A stretch of DNA of 64,000 nucleotides, taken from positions 186,001 to 250,000 of the forward strand of contig NZ_APLF01000009.1 in NCBI RefSeq assembly GCF_000355905.1, given 5' to 3'. The notes under the pieces are model-generated. The model was not told the DNA's origin and ran no database searches. It worked only from the letters and a program-made list of their open reading frames with translations. How positions within the stretch are numbered: position 1 is the first letter of the stretch; every line of letters starts with the position of its first letter. Both the position numbers and the translations under genes were made by a program. The stretch comes from Psychroflexus gondwanensis ACAM 44. Lineage in GTDB: Bacteria > Bacteroidota > Bacteroidia > Flavobacteriales > Flavobacteriaceae. Positions 34,820 to 43,478 of this stretch are shown here, one piece after another.

Positions 34820-35404
34820 ATGAGTGAAAATAAATCAAATAAAGACGATATAGAATCAACACAAAATGATGTTGAAGTCAATTCAGAAGAGGAAACTTCA
34901 GAAGTTCATGATCTAGAAAGTGACGAAGTAGTGGATACTCCAGAAGTTGAGCTGTCTACAGAGGAAAGACTTCAGCAAGAGTTAGGTGCTAAAGATGATA
35001 AGTATCTAAGACTTTTTGCTGAATTTGAAAATTATAAGCGCCGAACTTCAAAGGAAAGAATGGAGTTGTTCAAAACAGCTAGCCAAGAAGTGATGCAAGC
35101 TATGCTACCCGTTCTTGATGATTTTGATCGTGCCCTCCTTCAAATTAAAAAATCTGATGATGAATCTCTAGTAGAAGGTATTGAACTGATCAATACTAAA
35201 CTAAGAGAAACTCTTATTCACAAGGGGCTTGAAGTAATGTTAGTAAAAGCAGGTGATGCTTTTGATTCTGAATTACACGAAGCTATTACCCAAGTGCCTT
35301 CACCAAGTGAAGACATGAAAGGTAAAATTATTGACGTAGTTGAAAAAGGTTATACATTGGGCGATAAAATTATAAGATACCCTAAAGTAGTGACAGGAAA
35401 ATAA
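34820..35404 (+). CDS. grpE: Nucleotide exchange factor GrpE
   Basis: 194 residues. The acidic, disordered N-terminus (about residues 1–55) precedes the long coiled-coil helix (RLQQELGAKDDKYLRLFAEF, ENYKRRTSKERMELFKTASQ) and the C-terminal beta domain (HEAITQVPSPSEDMKGKIID, VVEKGYTLGDKIIRYPKV). It releases ADP from DnaK. The gene is followed six bases later by dnaJ; dnaK is not in the window. Confidence 0.96.
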   Translation: MSENKSNKDDIESTQNDVEVNSEEETSEVHDLESDEVVDTPEVELSTEERLQQELGAKDDKYLRLFAEFENYKRRTSKERMELFKTASQEVMQAMLPVLDDFDRALLQIKKSDDESLVEGIELINTKLRETLIHKGLEVMLVKAGDAFDSELHEAITQVPSPSEDMKGKIIDVVEKGYTLGDKIIRYPKVVTGK

Positions 35405-35410
35405 AATTTT

Positions 35411-36535
35411 ATGAAAGAAGATTATTACGACATATTAGGATTATCTAAAGGAGCTTCACAAGTTGAAATTAAAAAAGCCTATCGAAAGATGGCCATTAAG
35501 TTTCATCCAGATAAAAACCCAGATGATAACGAAGCTGAAGCTAAATTTAAAAAAGCAGCAGAGGCTTACGAGGTTCTTGGAAATGAAGAAAAAAGGCAAA
35601 AGTACGACCAATTTGGTCATGGTGCTTTCGATGGTTCCCAAGGCTTTGGCGGAGGTGGAATGAACATGGATGACATCTTCAGCCAATTTGGCGATATTTT
35701 CGGTGGAGGATTTGGAGGAAGATCTCAAGGATTCTCTGGTTTTGGAGGCGGTTTCGGCGGCAGACAACGTGCTAAAGGTGGAAACCTTAGAATACGCGTT
35801 AGTCTTACACTAGAAGAAGTCGCTAAAGGGGTTGATAAGAAGATGAAAGTCTCTAGAAAGAAAAAGCCAGAAGACACTACTTTTAAAACCTGCTCAACTT
35901 GCGGGGGTTCCGGTCAGGTCACCAGAGTGACAAATACCATTCTAGGAAGAATGCAAACGGCATCTGCTTGTACAGCTTGTGCAGGTTCGGGACAAATTAT
36001 CGATAAAAAAGGTCAAGGCACAGATGCTCATGGTCTCAAAATGGTCGAAGAAACGGTGTCCATTAAAATTCCATCGGGAGTTGAAGATGGTATGCAACTA
36101 AAAGTTTCCAATAAAGGAAATGAGCCTGTTGGCGATGGTATCCCTGGTGATCTTATTGTCCTTATAGAGGTTAAGGAGCACGAAAATTTACAGCGTGATG
36201 GAGAAAATTTGCATTACGATCTCTATATCAGTTATCCTGAAGCTGCTCTTGGGGCTAGCAAAGAAATTCAAACCGTTAATAGTAAAGTTAGAATTAAGGT
36301 GGAACCAGGCGTGCAGAGTGGTAAAATTTTAAGATTAAGAAATAAAGGTTTGCCCAACTTAAATGGGTATAGTGTTGGGGATTTACTTGTGCACATTAAT
36401 GTGTGGACACCACAAACCTTATCTAAAGAACAAAAAGACTATTTTGAAGAAAATTTAGGAGATTCAAATTTTGAACCTAATCCAGATCGAATGGATAAAT
36501 CTTTCTTTGAAAAGGTAAAAGATATGTTCTCATAA
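35411..36535 (+). CDS. dnaJ: Chaperone DnaJ
   Basis: 374 residues: J domain with the HPD motif (KFHPDKNPD, about residues 31–39), a Gly/Phe-rich linker (residues about 75–120), a zinc region and the C-terminal substrate-binding domain ([20 protein letters not shown]). The zinc region has only two CxxCxGxG-type motifs (CSTCGGSG and CTACAGSG) instead of the four of classical DnaJ, so at most one zinc centre is expected. It stimulates DnaK ATP hydrolysis. In operon with grpE and closed by two hairpins. Confidence 0.95.
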   Translation: MKEDYYDILGLSKGASQVEIKKAYRKMAIKFHPDKNPDDNEAEAKFKKAAEAYEVLGNEEKRQKYDQFGHGAFDGSQGFGGGGMNMDDIFSQFGDIFGGGFGGRSQGFSGFGGGFGGRQRAKGGNLRIRVSLTLEEVAKGVDKKMKVSRKKKPEDTTFKTCSTCGGSGQVTRVTNTILGRMQTASACTACAGSGQIIDKKGQGTDAHGLKMVEETVSIKIPSGVEDGMQLKVSNKGNEPVGDGIPGDLIVLIEVKEHENLQRDGENLHYDLYISYPEAALGASKEIQTVNSKVRIKVEPGVQSGKILRLRNKGLPNLNGYSVGDLLVHINVWTPQTLSKEQKDYFEENLGDSNFEPNPDRMDKSFFEKVKDMFS

Positions 36536-36564
36536 GTCAGTTAACATTTAATTATATATATTTG

Positions 36565-36595
36565 AACATCGCTATTTTTTAGCGGTGTTTTTTCT
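36565..36595 (+). terminator. Terminator after dnaJ
   Basis: AACATCGCTA pairs with TAGCGGTGTT (one G·T) around a T-rich loop and is followed by a run of T. It lies 30 bases after the dnaJ stop. Confidence 0.8.
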
Positions 36596-36615
36596 TTTTC
36601 ATAGCAATTTTTTTT

Positions 36616-36649
36616 CCCATCCTACATTAGTGTAGGGTGGGTTTTGTTT
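36616..36649 (+). terminator. Second terminator-like hairpin after dnaJ
   Basis: CCCATCCTACA (36616–36626) pairs with TGTAGGGTGGG (36631–36641) around TTAG, followed by TTTTGTTTTTTT. Possibly a back-up terminator. Confidence 0.7.
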
Positions 36650-36748
36650 TTTTAGAAGAACGAAGTTTAAAATTCTAAAAAAAAGAAGATGGGTTTTTCT
36701 AAACCATAAGATATGGGTTATATTTAATTTTTATAAATACGATAAGTG

Positions 36749-37921
36749 ATGCCTAAAATTTTGATTATTGAAGATGAAGATGCAATAAGACGTGTTCTCA
36801 AAAAAATATTACTTGAAGAAGAACAAAACTATACTGTTGAAGAAGCTGAGGATGGTTTGTTAGGCATTGAGCTCATTAAAAAGAACAAGTATGATCTTAT
36901 TCTTTGTGATATAAAAATGCCAAAAATGGATGGTTTGGAAGTTTTGTCAGCTTGTCAGAAACTAAACCCAGATCTTCCTGTAGTCATGATTTCTGGACAT
37001 GGGGACCTAGAAACTGCTGTAGAAACCATGCGTATGGGAGCTTTTGATTATATTTCTAAACCCCCCGACCTTAACCGCTTATTGAATACTGTAAGAATAG
37101 CCTTGGACCATACTCAATTGGCACAAGAAAACAAGCAGCTGAAAAAAAAGGTGTCCAAGCAATTTGAAATGATAGGTAAGTCTGAGGAGTTGGAGCAGAT
37201 AAAATCCATGATTGATAAAGTAGCCCCGACAGAAGCTAGAGTTTTAATTACTGGCGAAAATGGTACCGGGAAAGAACTTGTCGCTCATTGGCTTCACGAA
37301 AAAAGTGAACGAAACAAAGGACCGTTTATAGAGGTAAATTGCGCCGCTATACCGTCAGAATTAATTGAAAGTGAACTTTTTGGTCACGTCAAAGGAGCTT
37401 TTACTTCTGCCAACAAGGACAGGGCTGGAAAGTTTGAAGCTGCCAATGGAGGAACTATTTTTCTTGATGAAATTGGCGATATGAGTTTGTCTGCTCAGGC
37501 AAAAGTCTTGAGGGCTTTACAGGAAAATAGAGTGCAACGTGTAGGAAGTGATAAAGACATTAAAGTTGATGTGAGAGTGGTTGCAGCGACTAATAAAAAC
37601 TTAAAGGATGAAATTACCGACAAGCGATTCAGAGAAGACCTTTACCATAGACTTGCCGTAATTCTTATTCACGTTCCTTCTCTAAAGGAAAGGCGAAGGG
37701 ATATTCCAGAATTGATACAACATTTTACAGAAAAAATAGCCAGAGAGCAAGGGACCAAGCCTAAAAGCTTTGACGATAAAGCCATTTCAATTTTAGAACA
37801 ACTGGACTGGACTGGTAATATACGAGAGCTTAGGAATGTTGTTGAGCGCCTCATCATTTTAGGCGATCAACAAATTTCAGATAAAGATGTGGAGCAATTC
37901 GTGCAACTCAAGTCGACCTAA
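36749..37921 (+). CDS. Sigma-54-type response regulator lacking a DNA-binding domain
   Basis: 390 residues from the ATG at 36749 (a GTG one codon earlier is less likely). Receiver domain about 1–120 with phospho-acceptor Asp54 (LILCDIKMPKMDG); AAA+ domain about 140–375 with Walker A GENGTGKE (169–176), Walker B TIFLDEIGD (236–244) and the sigma-54 contact loop as GAFTSA (216–221) instead of GAFTGA. The protein ends about 15 residues after the AAA+ lid, without the Fis-type helix-turn-helix. It might act from solution, as reported for H. pylori FlgR, or as a partner protein. No histidine kinase gene is adjacent. Its stop overlaps the opposing gene by three bases. Confidence 0.88.
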   Translation: MPKILIIEDEDAIRRVLKKILLEEEQNYTVEEAEDGLLGIELIKKNKYDLILCDIKMPKMDGLEVLSACQKLNPDLPVVMISGHGDLETAVETMRMGAFDYISKPPDLNRLLNTVRIALDHTQLAQENKQLKKKVSKQFEMIGKSEELEQIKSMIDKVAPTEARVLITGENGTGKELVAHWLHEKSERNKGPFIEVNCAAIPSELIESELFGHVKGAFTSANKDRAGKFEAANGGTIFLDEIGDMSLSAQAKVLRALQENRVQRVGSDKDIKVDVRVVAATNKNLKDEITDKRFREDLYHRLAVILIHVPSLKERRRDIPELIQHFTEKIAREQGTKPKSFDDKAISILEQLDWTGNIRELRNVVERLIILGDQQISDKDVEQFVQLKST

Positions 37922-38520
37922 TCGTCTAGCGTAGGAGGGACGTATCTTAAAAAATACATGGTATCGCCACTTGGGTGTTCCCATTCTTTAAGCATCTCAA
38001 ACCCATACCTCCTATAAGCAATACTCACCTTTCTAACTCGAGTCTCCGCGTAAATAGGCAATTGAAGTGACTTAGAAATGCGAAACATTTCGTCTTTCAT
38101 CTTGTAAGGGGTTTTGTCGCTGCTATTACCTCTAGCATCTGGTAAAATTCCCCAGAACCAGCAGTAGAGAAATTCCCCTTCAGTTGGGCGTTGCTGCCTT
38201 ACAAATTTTTGAGATTTTAAGGCTTTAAGTCCTTTTGTTAATCCTGTGACGTTGATGGCAAGTTTTAAGTCGCTTACCAATTCTGCCCAAAAACCATCGC
38301 TTTTCCCATCCATTTTAAAGAAAATAGCGATGCCTCTCCCATTATCAGAAATTAAGAGGGCATCTTTCTTTATGGCTTTCTCAACCATGTGCTTAGCTAA
38401 ATATCTAAATCTTTCTTTCTTCTTGGAATCGTCTTTGACGATCTCTAGAGAAGTTGGGATTTCTTCTAGAAGAGTGGCGACATGGCCAATGATTTCATCT
38501 TTATCAAAATCTTGCTTCAA
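37918..38520 (-). CDS. GNAT-like acetyltransferase domain protein
   Basis: 200 residues with a predicted TTG start at 38520; no ATG is available before residue 45, and a −7 box at 38547–38554 fits this start. The pattern is GNAT-like: an N-terminal helical part, a central beta region (ALLISDNGRGIAIFFKMDG, LYCWFWGILPDARGNSSDKT in the place of the acetyl-CoA loop) and a C-terminal VRKVSIAYRRYGFEMLKEW, which resembles the last helix and strand of the fold. The acetyl-CoA motif is weak, so catalysis is uncertain. Convergent with the response regulator. Confidence 0.6.
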   Translation of the reverse strand: MKQDFDKDEIIGHVATLLEEIPTSLEIVKDDSKKKERFRYLAKHMVEKAIKKDALLISDNGRGIAIFFKMDGKSDGFWAELVSDLKLAINVTGLTKGLKALKSQKFVRQQRPTEGEFLYCWFWGILPDARGNSSDKTPYKMKDEMFRISKSLQLPIYAETRVRKVSIAYRRYGFEMLKEWEHPSGDTMYFLRYVPPTLDD

Positions 38521-38546
38521 ATCTGTTGGTTTTCAAGTTTAAAATT

Positions 38547-38554
38547 CAAATATA
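38547..38554 (-). promoter_or_regulatory. Candidate −7 box, GNAT-like gene
   Basis: CAAATATA on the plus strand reads TATATTTG on the minus strand, 27 bases before the TTG start. Confidence 0.5.
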
Positions 38555-38611
38555 ATTTAAAAATATTATCCATTACCTGTATTGGAAGAGCAAGTTTAGG
38601 TCCGAAGGATT

Positions 38612-38792
38612 AATACCAATTTAAACCTATAATGTCGCAATAAATCGTTTTTTCCCCCTGCTTTTTATCAAAAATAATCACCGTAACTAAGGCTATGCTT
38701 ATTATTTTTAATCAATCAAAAAACTTGTGCTGAGCTACGTCGTAATATAATTCAATTTATGTCTACGACATTATCAATTTAATTTGGTATAA
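38612..38792. mobile_element. MITE-like element with imperfect terminal inverted repeats
   Basis: About 181 bases without a gene. The left end (AATACCAATTTAAA, then ATAATGTCG) matches the inverted right end (TATACCAAATTAAA, then ATAATGTCG) over about 27 bases. The inside is AT-rich with a CCCCCTG patch and a GCTACGTCGTAA motif echoing the end sequence CTACGACA. No open frame, so it would need a transposase elsewhere. It lies between the GNAT-like gene and the MATE gene. Confidence 0.6.
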
Positions 38793-38868
38793 GTCGTAAA
38801 TGATTTTAAACTTTTTGAGTTTTGAAGATTTTACAACACACGATCTGCCTTATTTAAATCCCAAAGCG

Positions 38869-38876
38869 TACTTTTG
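38869..38876 (+). promoter_or_regulatory. Candidate −7 box, MATE gene
   Basis: TACTTTTG matches TAnnTTTG and lies 20 bases before the proposed TTG start. It falls inside the longer open frame, which argues against starts further upstream. Confidence 0.5.
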
Positions 38877-38895
38877 CACATCAAAAAAAACAGCC

Positions 38896-40260
38896 TTGAA
38901 TTTATCAACTTACACCAAAGAATTTCCTAAAAACTTCAGTCTTGCTTTACCTATTATGATGGGACAGCTGGGCCATGTTTTAGTTGGTTTTGTAGATAAT
39001 TTAATGATAGGTAAATTAGGAGCAGCACCGTTGGCAGCTGTTTCCTTGGGCAATACCCTTATTTTTTTAGCCCTTTTTCTGGGTATAGGTTTCAGCTTTG
39101 CCATTACTCCCTTTATCGCAGAAGCAGATGGTGAGGGAGACACTCAAAAAGGGCGTGTGTTTTTTCAACATGGCTTAGTGATGTGTACCGTTAATGGAGT
39201 TGTTTTATTCCTCCTCCTATTATTAGCTAAACCTATTTTATATCACCTCGATCAACCTAAAGATGTTGTGGATTTGGCCTTGCCTTATTTGGATATCGTA
39301 GCTTTTTCTTTGATTCCGCTAATGATATTCCAGGGATTCAAGCAATTCGCAGATGGTCTTTCCATGACCAAATACGCCATGTACGCTACGCTTTTAGCAA
39401 ATGTGGTCAACGTTATTTTCAATTATTTATTGATCTACGGGATTTGGTTTTTTCCTAGATTGGAATTAGAAGGGGCTGCAATAGGGACTCTTATCTCTCG
39501 AGTTTTTATGCTTGTTCTTCTGTATTTAATTTTAAGTAAGCGCCCTAAGCTAAAGCCGTATTTCGTCTTGATGAAAAAGTCTTTGGATAAGAAAATATTT
39601 AAACGTTTGATAGATCTTGGTTTTCCTACGGCCTTACAAATGTTATTTGAGGGAGGTATTTTTACAGCCACTGTCTTATTAGCAGGAACTTTAGGAACCA
39701 ATGCTCAGGCTGCCAATCAAATTGCCTTAAACTTGGCTTCTATGACTTTTATGATAGCTGTTGGTCTGGGAGTCACTGCTACTATTCGTGTGTCCAATCA
39801 AAAGGGTAAAAAACAGTTTAAGACGTTAAGGGATGTAGCGTATTCTATATTCTTACAGGTATTTATCATAGAAGGCTTTTTTGCGCTTGGGTTTATTCTG
39901 CTTAAAGGATTTTTACCTACTCTTTATATCGATGATGCAGAAGTCCTCATGCTAGCTTCGCAACTACTTGTTATTGCAGCACTTTTTCAATTGAGTGATG
40001 GCTTGCAAGTTGCAATTTTAGGAGCCCTACGTGGTCTTCAAGATGTAAAGGTTCCGACCTTGATATGTTTTGTGGCTTATTGGCTAATTGGATTTCCCGT
40101 GTCTTATTTCGCCGGTAAAGCTGAGGCTTTAGGAAGTATGGGTATTTGGCTTGGTCTACTCATTGGTTTAACGGCATCAGCTATTATGTTATATATTCGA
40201 TTTAATATGCTCTCCAAAAAACAAATTCTTACTTTTGAAGAAATAAAATCTACTGCATAA
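38896..40260 (+). CDS. MATE family efflux transporter
   Basis: 454 residues from a proposed TTG at 38896, which gives the usual MATE N-terminus (NLSTYTKEFPKNFSLALPIM). The frame is open back to an ATG at 38800, but the extra 32 residues do not look like a MATE protein and contain a promoter box. Twelve membrane segments in two halves are visible; the first half begins PIMMGQLGHVLVGFVDNLMI, the second DLGFPTALQMLFEGGIFTAT. It exports organic cations or drugs using Na+ or H+. The stop overlaps the next start as TAATG. Confidence 0.88.
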   Translation: MNLSTYTKEFPKNFSLALPIMMGQLGHVLVGFVDNLMIGKLGAAPLAAVSLGNTLIFLALFLGIGFSFAITPFIAEADGEGDTQKGRVFFQHGLVMCTVNGVVLFLLLLLAKPILYHLDQPKDVVDLALPYLDIVAFSLIPLMIFQGFKQFADGLSMTKYAMYATLLANVVNVIFNYLLIYGIWFFPRLELEGAAIGTLISRVFMLVLLYLILSKRPKLKPYFVLMKKSLDKKIFKRLIDLGFPTALQMLFEGGIFTATVLLAGTLGTNAQAANQIALNLASMTFMIAVGLGVTATIRVSNQKGKKQFKTLRDVAYSIFLQVFIIEGFFALGFILLKGFLPTLYIDDAEVLMLASQLLVIAALFQLSDGLQVAILGALRGLQDVKVPTLICFVAYWLIGFPVSYFAGKAEALGSMGIWLGLLIGLTASAIMLYIRFNMLSKKQILTFEEIKSTA

Positions 40261-40484
40261 TGAAATTACCCCGGTTTATATTAGGTGATAATACAGATGT
40301 TCCAGACTCTATATTTATTATTCATACAGAATTCCCAAGATTTATCATCGACCTAAAAACAGATGATATTGAGTGGTTTGAAAATTTTGATGTTGAAAAT
40401 GAAGAAGAATTTCTTGAGGAAACCAATAACCTAGTAAAAGAAGCTAGCGAATTTTACGATAGAGAAGTAGATCGTTATCAATAA
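40260..40484 (+). CDS. Conserved small acidic protein of unknown function
   Basis: 74 residues, acidic, no signal peptide or membrane segment. I recognise it only as a conserved hypothetical type found in Flavobacteria. Visible segments: FILGDNTDVPDSIFIIHTEF, DDIEWFENFD and a C-terminal predicted helix rich in Glu. It overlaps both neighbours by one base (TAATG at each end), so it is translated with the MATE and PAP2 genes. Confidence 0.75.
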   Translation: MKLPRFILGDNTDVPDSIFIIHTEFPRFIIDLKTDDIEWFENFDVENEEEFLEETNNLVKEASEFYDREVDRYQ

Positions 40485-41047
40485 TGTTGGAAACTTTAGA
40501 ACAAATAGATCGTGAACTTTTTCTTTATCTCAATAATCTTGGAATTAAAGAATGGGATTGGTTTTGGGTATTTCTGACCGAAAAGGAAACCTCCATACCG
40601 CTTTATGCGATTCTTTTATTTTTGATTTTCAAAAAAATACGATTACGAGGTTTATTAATTACAGTTGTTATTGTGGCGGTAATGATCACCTTTACAGATC
40701 AGCTGGCCAATTTCTTTAAAGACAGTTTTCAAAGACTACGACCTTGTAACGAATCCTTTATAGAATACGGAAGATTTTTGGCTAAGCGTTGTGGTAAATA
40801 TGGTTACTTCTCTGGGCATGCCATCAGTTCTTTTGCGGTTGCAACGTTGGTGTCCAATATTTTGAAACCCTACTATAAATATGTGTTTTATTGGCTCTTT
40901 TTCTGGGCTTTTATGGTGACTTATAGCCGTATTTACGTTGGAGTCCATTATCCAGGAGATATTTTTACTGGAGCAGTTTTTGGAATAGCAACAGGGTTTA
41001 TGTTTTACAAATTATATAAGTACCTAAGATTCAGGTTTGATAAATAA
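40484..41047 (+). CDS. PAP2 family phosphatase
   Basis: 187 residues with about five membrane helices. The three PAP2 motifs are present: KDSFQRLRP (motif 1, K-x6-RP), GYFSGHA (motif 2) and SRIYVGVHYPGD (motif 3, SR-x5-H-x3-D). It removes phosphate from a lipid phosphate such as undecaprenyl diphosphate or phosphatidic acid on the outer side of the membrane. Translation is coupled to the small acidic protein upstream. Confidence 0.9.
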   Translation: MLETLEQIDRELFLYLNNLGIKEWDWFWVFLTEKETSIPLYAILLFLIFKKIRLRGLLITVVIVAVMITFTDQLANFFKDSFQRLRPCNESFIEYGRFLAKRCGKYGYFSGHAISSFAVATLVSNILKPYYKYVFYWLFFWAFMVTYSRIYVGVHYPGDIFTGAVFGIATGFMFYKLYKYLRFRFDK

Positions 41048-41061
41048 TTTGAAAAAAAGAT

Positions 41062-42141
41062 TTACGATTTAGCTTTCTTCAAAAGATAATCTGCAGCTTC
41101 AAATGGGCTTATTTGTTGTGATTGAATTTTCTTGAGGACTTCAGGAAATTCAGCTTTAACGGTTTCATTCTGGTAGAATTCCCTTTTCAATGAATCTTCG
41201 ATGGTTTGTGTTAGCCAAAATTGATTTTGATTGGCCCGTTTGTCCTCAAAGAAACCATTAGATTTCACTATCTCAGCATACTTTGAAATCATAGTCCAGA
41301 CGTCCTCAATTCCTACATTATTAAGAGCGCTGGCTAATTTAACTTTAGGAAACCAACCGTTTTGTTTGGCTGGGTACATGTGTAATGCACGATTGAATTC
41401 AACTTTTGCTCTTTTAGCTGCTTTAACATTTTCACCATCCGATTTGTTGATGATAATAGCGTCTGCCATTTCTATAATGCCGCGTTTGATACCTTGTAAT
41501 TCATCTCCAGCTCCTGCCAACTTCAGTAATAAAAAGAAGTCGGTCATACTATGTACTGTAGTTTCACTCTGTCCTACGCCAACAGTCTCAATAAGTAAGA
41601 TGTCAAATCCAGCAGCTTCGCATAGTAGTATACTTTCTCTTGTTTTTCTGGCAACTCCACCCAGAGATTCACCAGATGCCGTTGGTCTAATGAAGGCATT
41701 GGGGTCTTGAACCAATTCTTCCATTCTTGTTTTATCTCCAAGAATACTTCCTTGAGACACAGAGCTTGTAGGATCCACTGCCAATACGGCTACCTTGTGA
41801 CCTTTATGAGTAAGAAGAAGACCCAACTGCTCAATAAAAGTGCTTTTTCCAACGCCAGGGACTCCTGTAATACCAATTCTTAGAGATTTATTGGCATGAG
41901 GCAAACACGATGTAATGACTGTTTTTATATCATCCGTATGTCTTTTACTTCGGCTTTCAATTAGAGTGATAGCTTGACTTAAAGCTGTTTTGTTACCTTT
42001 TAAAACACCTTGTATAAGCTCGTTAATATCTTTTTTCTCTCGCCTCAAAGATTTAATCCTTTCAGCAGAAATAGCGCTCAAATTGGAATGAGAATCGCTT
42101 TCTTTCTCCTGAAGTGCTGATTTATTTTTTGAAGAAGGCAT
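41062..42141 (-). CDS. meaB: Methylmalonyl-CoA mutase-associated GTPase MeaB (ArgK family)
   Basis: 359 residues. G1 motif GVPGVGKSTFIE (about residues 93–104), VLAVDPTSSVSQGSILGDKT (switch region), LLIETVGVGQSE and NKSDGEN are all family signatures. MeaB guards and reloads adenosylcobalamin-dependent mutases, mainly methylmalonyl-CoA mutase. The mutase genes are not adjacent. Transcribed opposite to its neighbours, with a −7 box at 42158–42165. Confidence 0.92.
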   Translation of the reverse strand: MPSSKNKSALQEKESDSHSNLSAISAERIKSLRREKKDINELIQGVLKGNKTALSQAITLIESRSKRHTDDIKTVITSCLPHANKSLRIGITGVPGVGKSTFIEQLGLLLTHKGHKVAVLAVDPTSSVSQGSILGDKTRMEELVQDPNAFIRPTASGESLGGVARKTRESILLCEAAGFDILLIETVGVGQSETTVHSMTDFFLLLKLAGAGDELQGIKRGIIEMADAIIINKSDGENVKAAKRAKVEFNRALHMYPAKQNGWFPKVKLASALNNVGIEDVWTMISKYAEIVKSNGFFEDKRANQNQFWLTQTIEDSLKREFYQNETVKAEFPEVLKKIQSQQISPFEAADYLLKKAKS

Positions 42142-42157
42142 AGGTTTATATTTAGTA

Positions 42158-42165
42158 CAAATTTA
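42158..42165 (-). promoter_or_regulatory. Candidate −7 box, meaB
   Basis: CAAATTTA on the plus strand reads TAAATTTG on the minus strand, 17 bases before the meaB ATG. Confidence 0.5.
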
Positions 42166-42228
42166 TGAATTCATTTTTTTAATGCGCTATTGTGATTAGT
42201 ATATTCGATTGAATTAAAATTCTAAACA

Positions 42229-42657
42229 ATGAAAACACTTTATACAGCGAAAGCTACAGCAAAAGGAGGAAGAAAAGGACGTGTAAAAACAGAAGATGGT
42301 CCAATAGATTTACCCCTAAGCATGCCTAAAGGACTTGGAGGAGATGGTGGTGACGGAGTGAATCCTGAACAGCTTTTTGGATCTGCGTATTCTGCTTGTT
42401 TTGGAGGTGCCTTAGGTCTTGTTGCTGAAAAGCATAAAGTTGATTTAGGAGATTTTAGCGTATCAGCTCATGTGAGTATTGGAAAAGTTGAAGATGGAAA
42501 TCTCCAAATATCCGTAATTTTAGATTGCTACTTACCTGGTGTAGAAGACATCAAGACTGGAGAAACTTTAGTAAATGAAGCTCATGAGGTGTGTCCATAC
42601 TCAAGAGCGACAAGAGATAATATAGATGTCACTCTCAATCTCTTAAGAGACGAGTAA
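42229..42657 (+). CDS. Organic hydroperoxide resistance protein, Ohr family
   Basis: 142 residues of the Ohr/OsmC fold. The two redox cysteines are present in their usual contexts: SAYSACFGGAL (about Cys63) and EVCPYSRATRDN (about Cys126). DGPIDLPLSMPKGLGG is typical of Ohr rather than OsmC. It reduces organic peroxides using lipoyl-linked thiols. It is monocistronic, with a terminator directly after it; no OhrR-type regulator is adjacent. Confidence 0.92.
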   Translation: MKTLYTAKATAKGGRKGRVKTEDGPIDLPLSMPKGLGGDGGDGVNPEQLFGSAYSACFGGALGLVAEKHKVDLGDFSVSAHVSIGKVEDGNLQISVILDCYLPGVEDIKTGETLVNEAHEVCPYSRATRDNIDVTLNLLRDE

Positions 42658-42679
42658 TTAATCACTAGTAAAATAGTTT

Positions 42680-42704
42680 AAAACCCCAATAACATTGGGG
42701 TTTT
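42680..42704 (+). terminator. Terminator after Ohr gene
   Basis: AAAACCCCAAT (42680–42690), loop AAC, ATTGGGGTTTT (42694–42704): a perfect 11-bp stem. Confidence 0.85.
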
Positions 42705-42733
42705 GTTAGTTTATAGCTTTAATACTTACTTAT

Positions 42734-43417
42734 ATGTTGAGTTTATTAAAAGACCACTTATCAGAAGAGTTCTTTTCAATATTAGGTCCCGACTTTTCTG
42801 AAAAGGATTACACCCACTTAGATTTGTCTTCCCAAAAAACATCTGAAGTTGACTTAGATTTATCGACAGAATTTGCCCTAGAAAACTATATCCATTCTTA
42901 TTTGAACCAGAAAAAGGCTAAGGCCGCCTTTGGGGGTTATCTAGAACAAAGAAATCTTTACTCTAGAAGCTCTTATTTTGGTATGGAAACTACAGGAAAC
43001 AAAAGGGACATACATTTAGGTCTTGATATCTGGGCACCTTCAGGCACTCTTATATATGCACCCACAGATGGAATAGTGCATAGTCTAAAGAATAATACAA
43101 ATCATGGAGACTATGGGCCAACACTTGTTTTGGAGCACCACACTCATAAACTCCGCTGGTATTCCCTATATGGACACCTCGCTCTAGATACTTTATCTAA
43201 ATTTAATAGTGGAGAAAGAATCACTAAAGGAGAAGCTTTTGCTAGTCTAGGGTCCAATGAAGTCAATGGAAATTATCCCCCGCATTTGCATTACCAATTG
43301 ATCTTCGATTTGGAAGGTTATATTGGCGATTATCCTGGAGTGACTTCAGAAGGAAAACTTAATTATTACAGCAATAATTGTCCTGATCCCAACCTTGTCT
43401 TAAATTTTGGTATCTAA
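42734..43417 (+). CDS. M23 family metallopeptidase
   Basis: 227 residues. The LytM/M23 zinc site is visible: HLGLDIWAPSGT (first His and Asp) and PPHLHYQLIF (H-x-H). SLYGHLAL adds the expected central His. These enzymes cleave peptidoglycan cross-links, or are catalytically related regulators. No signal peptide is visible at the N-terminus (LSLLKDHLSEEFFSILGPD), so location is uncertain. An ATG at 42734 gives the usual length for this short flavobacterial type. Confidence 0.85.
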   Translation: MLSLLKDHLSEEFFSILGPDFSEKDYTHLDLSSQKTSEVDLDLSTEFALENYIHSYLNQKKAKAAFGGYLEQRNLYSRSSYFGMETTGNKRDIHLGLDIWAPSGTLIYAPTDGIVHSLKNNTNHGDYGPTLVLEHHTHKLRWYSLYGHLALDTLSKFNSGERITKGEAFASLGSNEVNGNYPPHLHYQLIFDLEGYIGDYPGVTSEGKLNYYSNNCPDPNLVLNFGI

Positions 43418-43451
43418 CTTTTTAACAATAGTTTACCCATAGCCTTTTAGT

Positions 43452-43459
43452 TATATTTG
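43452..43459 (+). promoter_or_regulatory. Candidate −7 box, guanidino hydrolase operon
   Basis: TATATTTG is followed after 19 bases of mainly A residues by the proposed TTG start at 43479, giving a very short, A-rich leader. Confidence 0.55.
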
Positions 43460-43478
43460 CAAAAAAAAAAAGAAAAAA

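Noticed and set aside
38800-38895. Upstream ATG start for the MATE gene
   Set aside because: The added 32 residues lack similarity to MATE proteins and the frame contains a good −7 promoter box at 38869.
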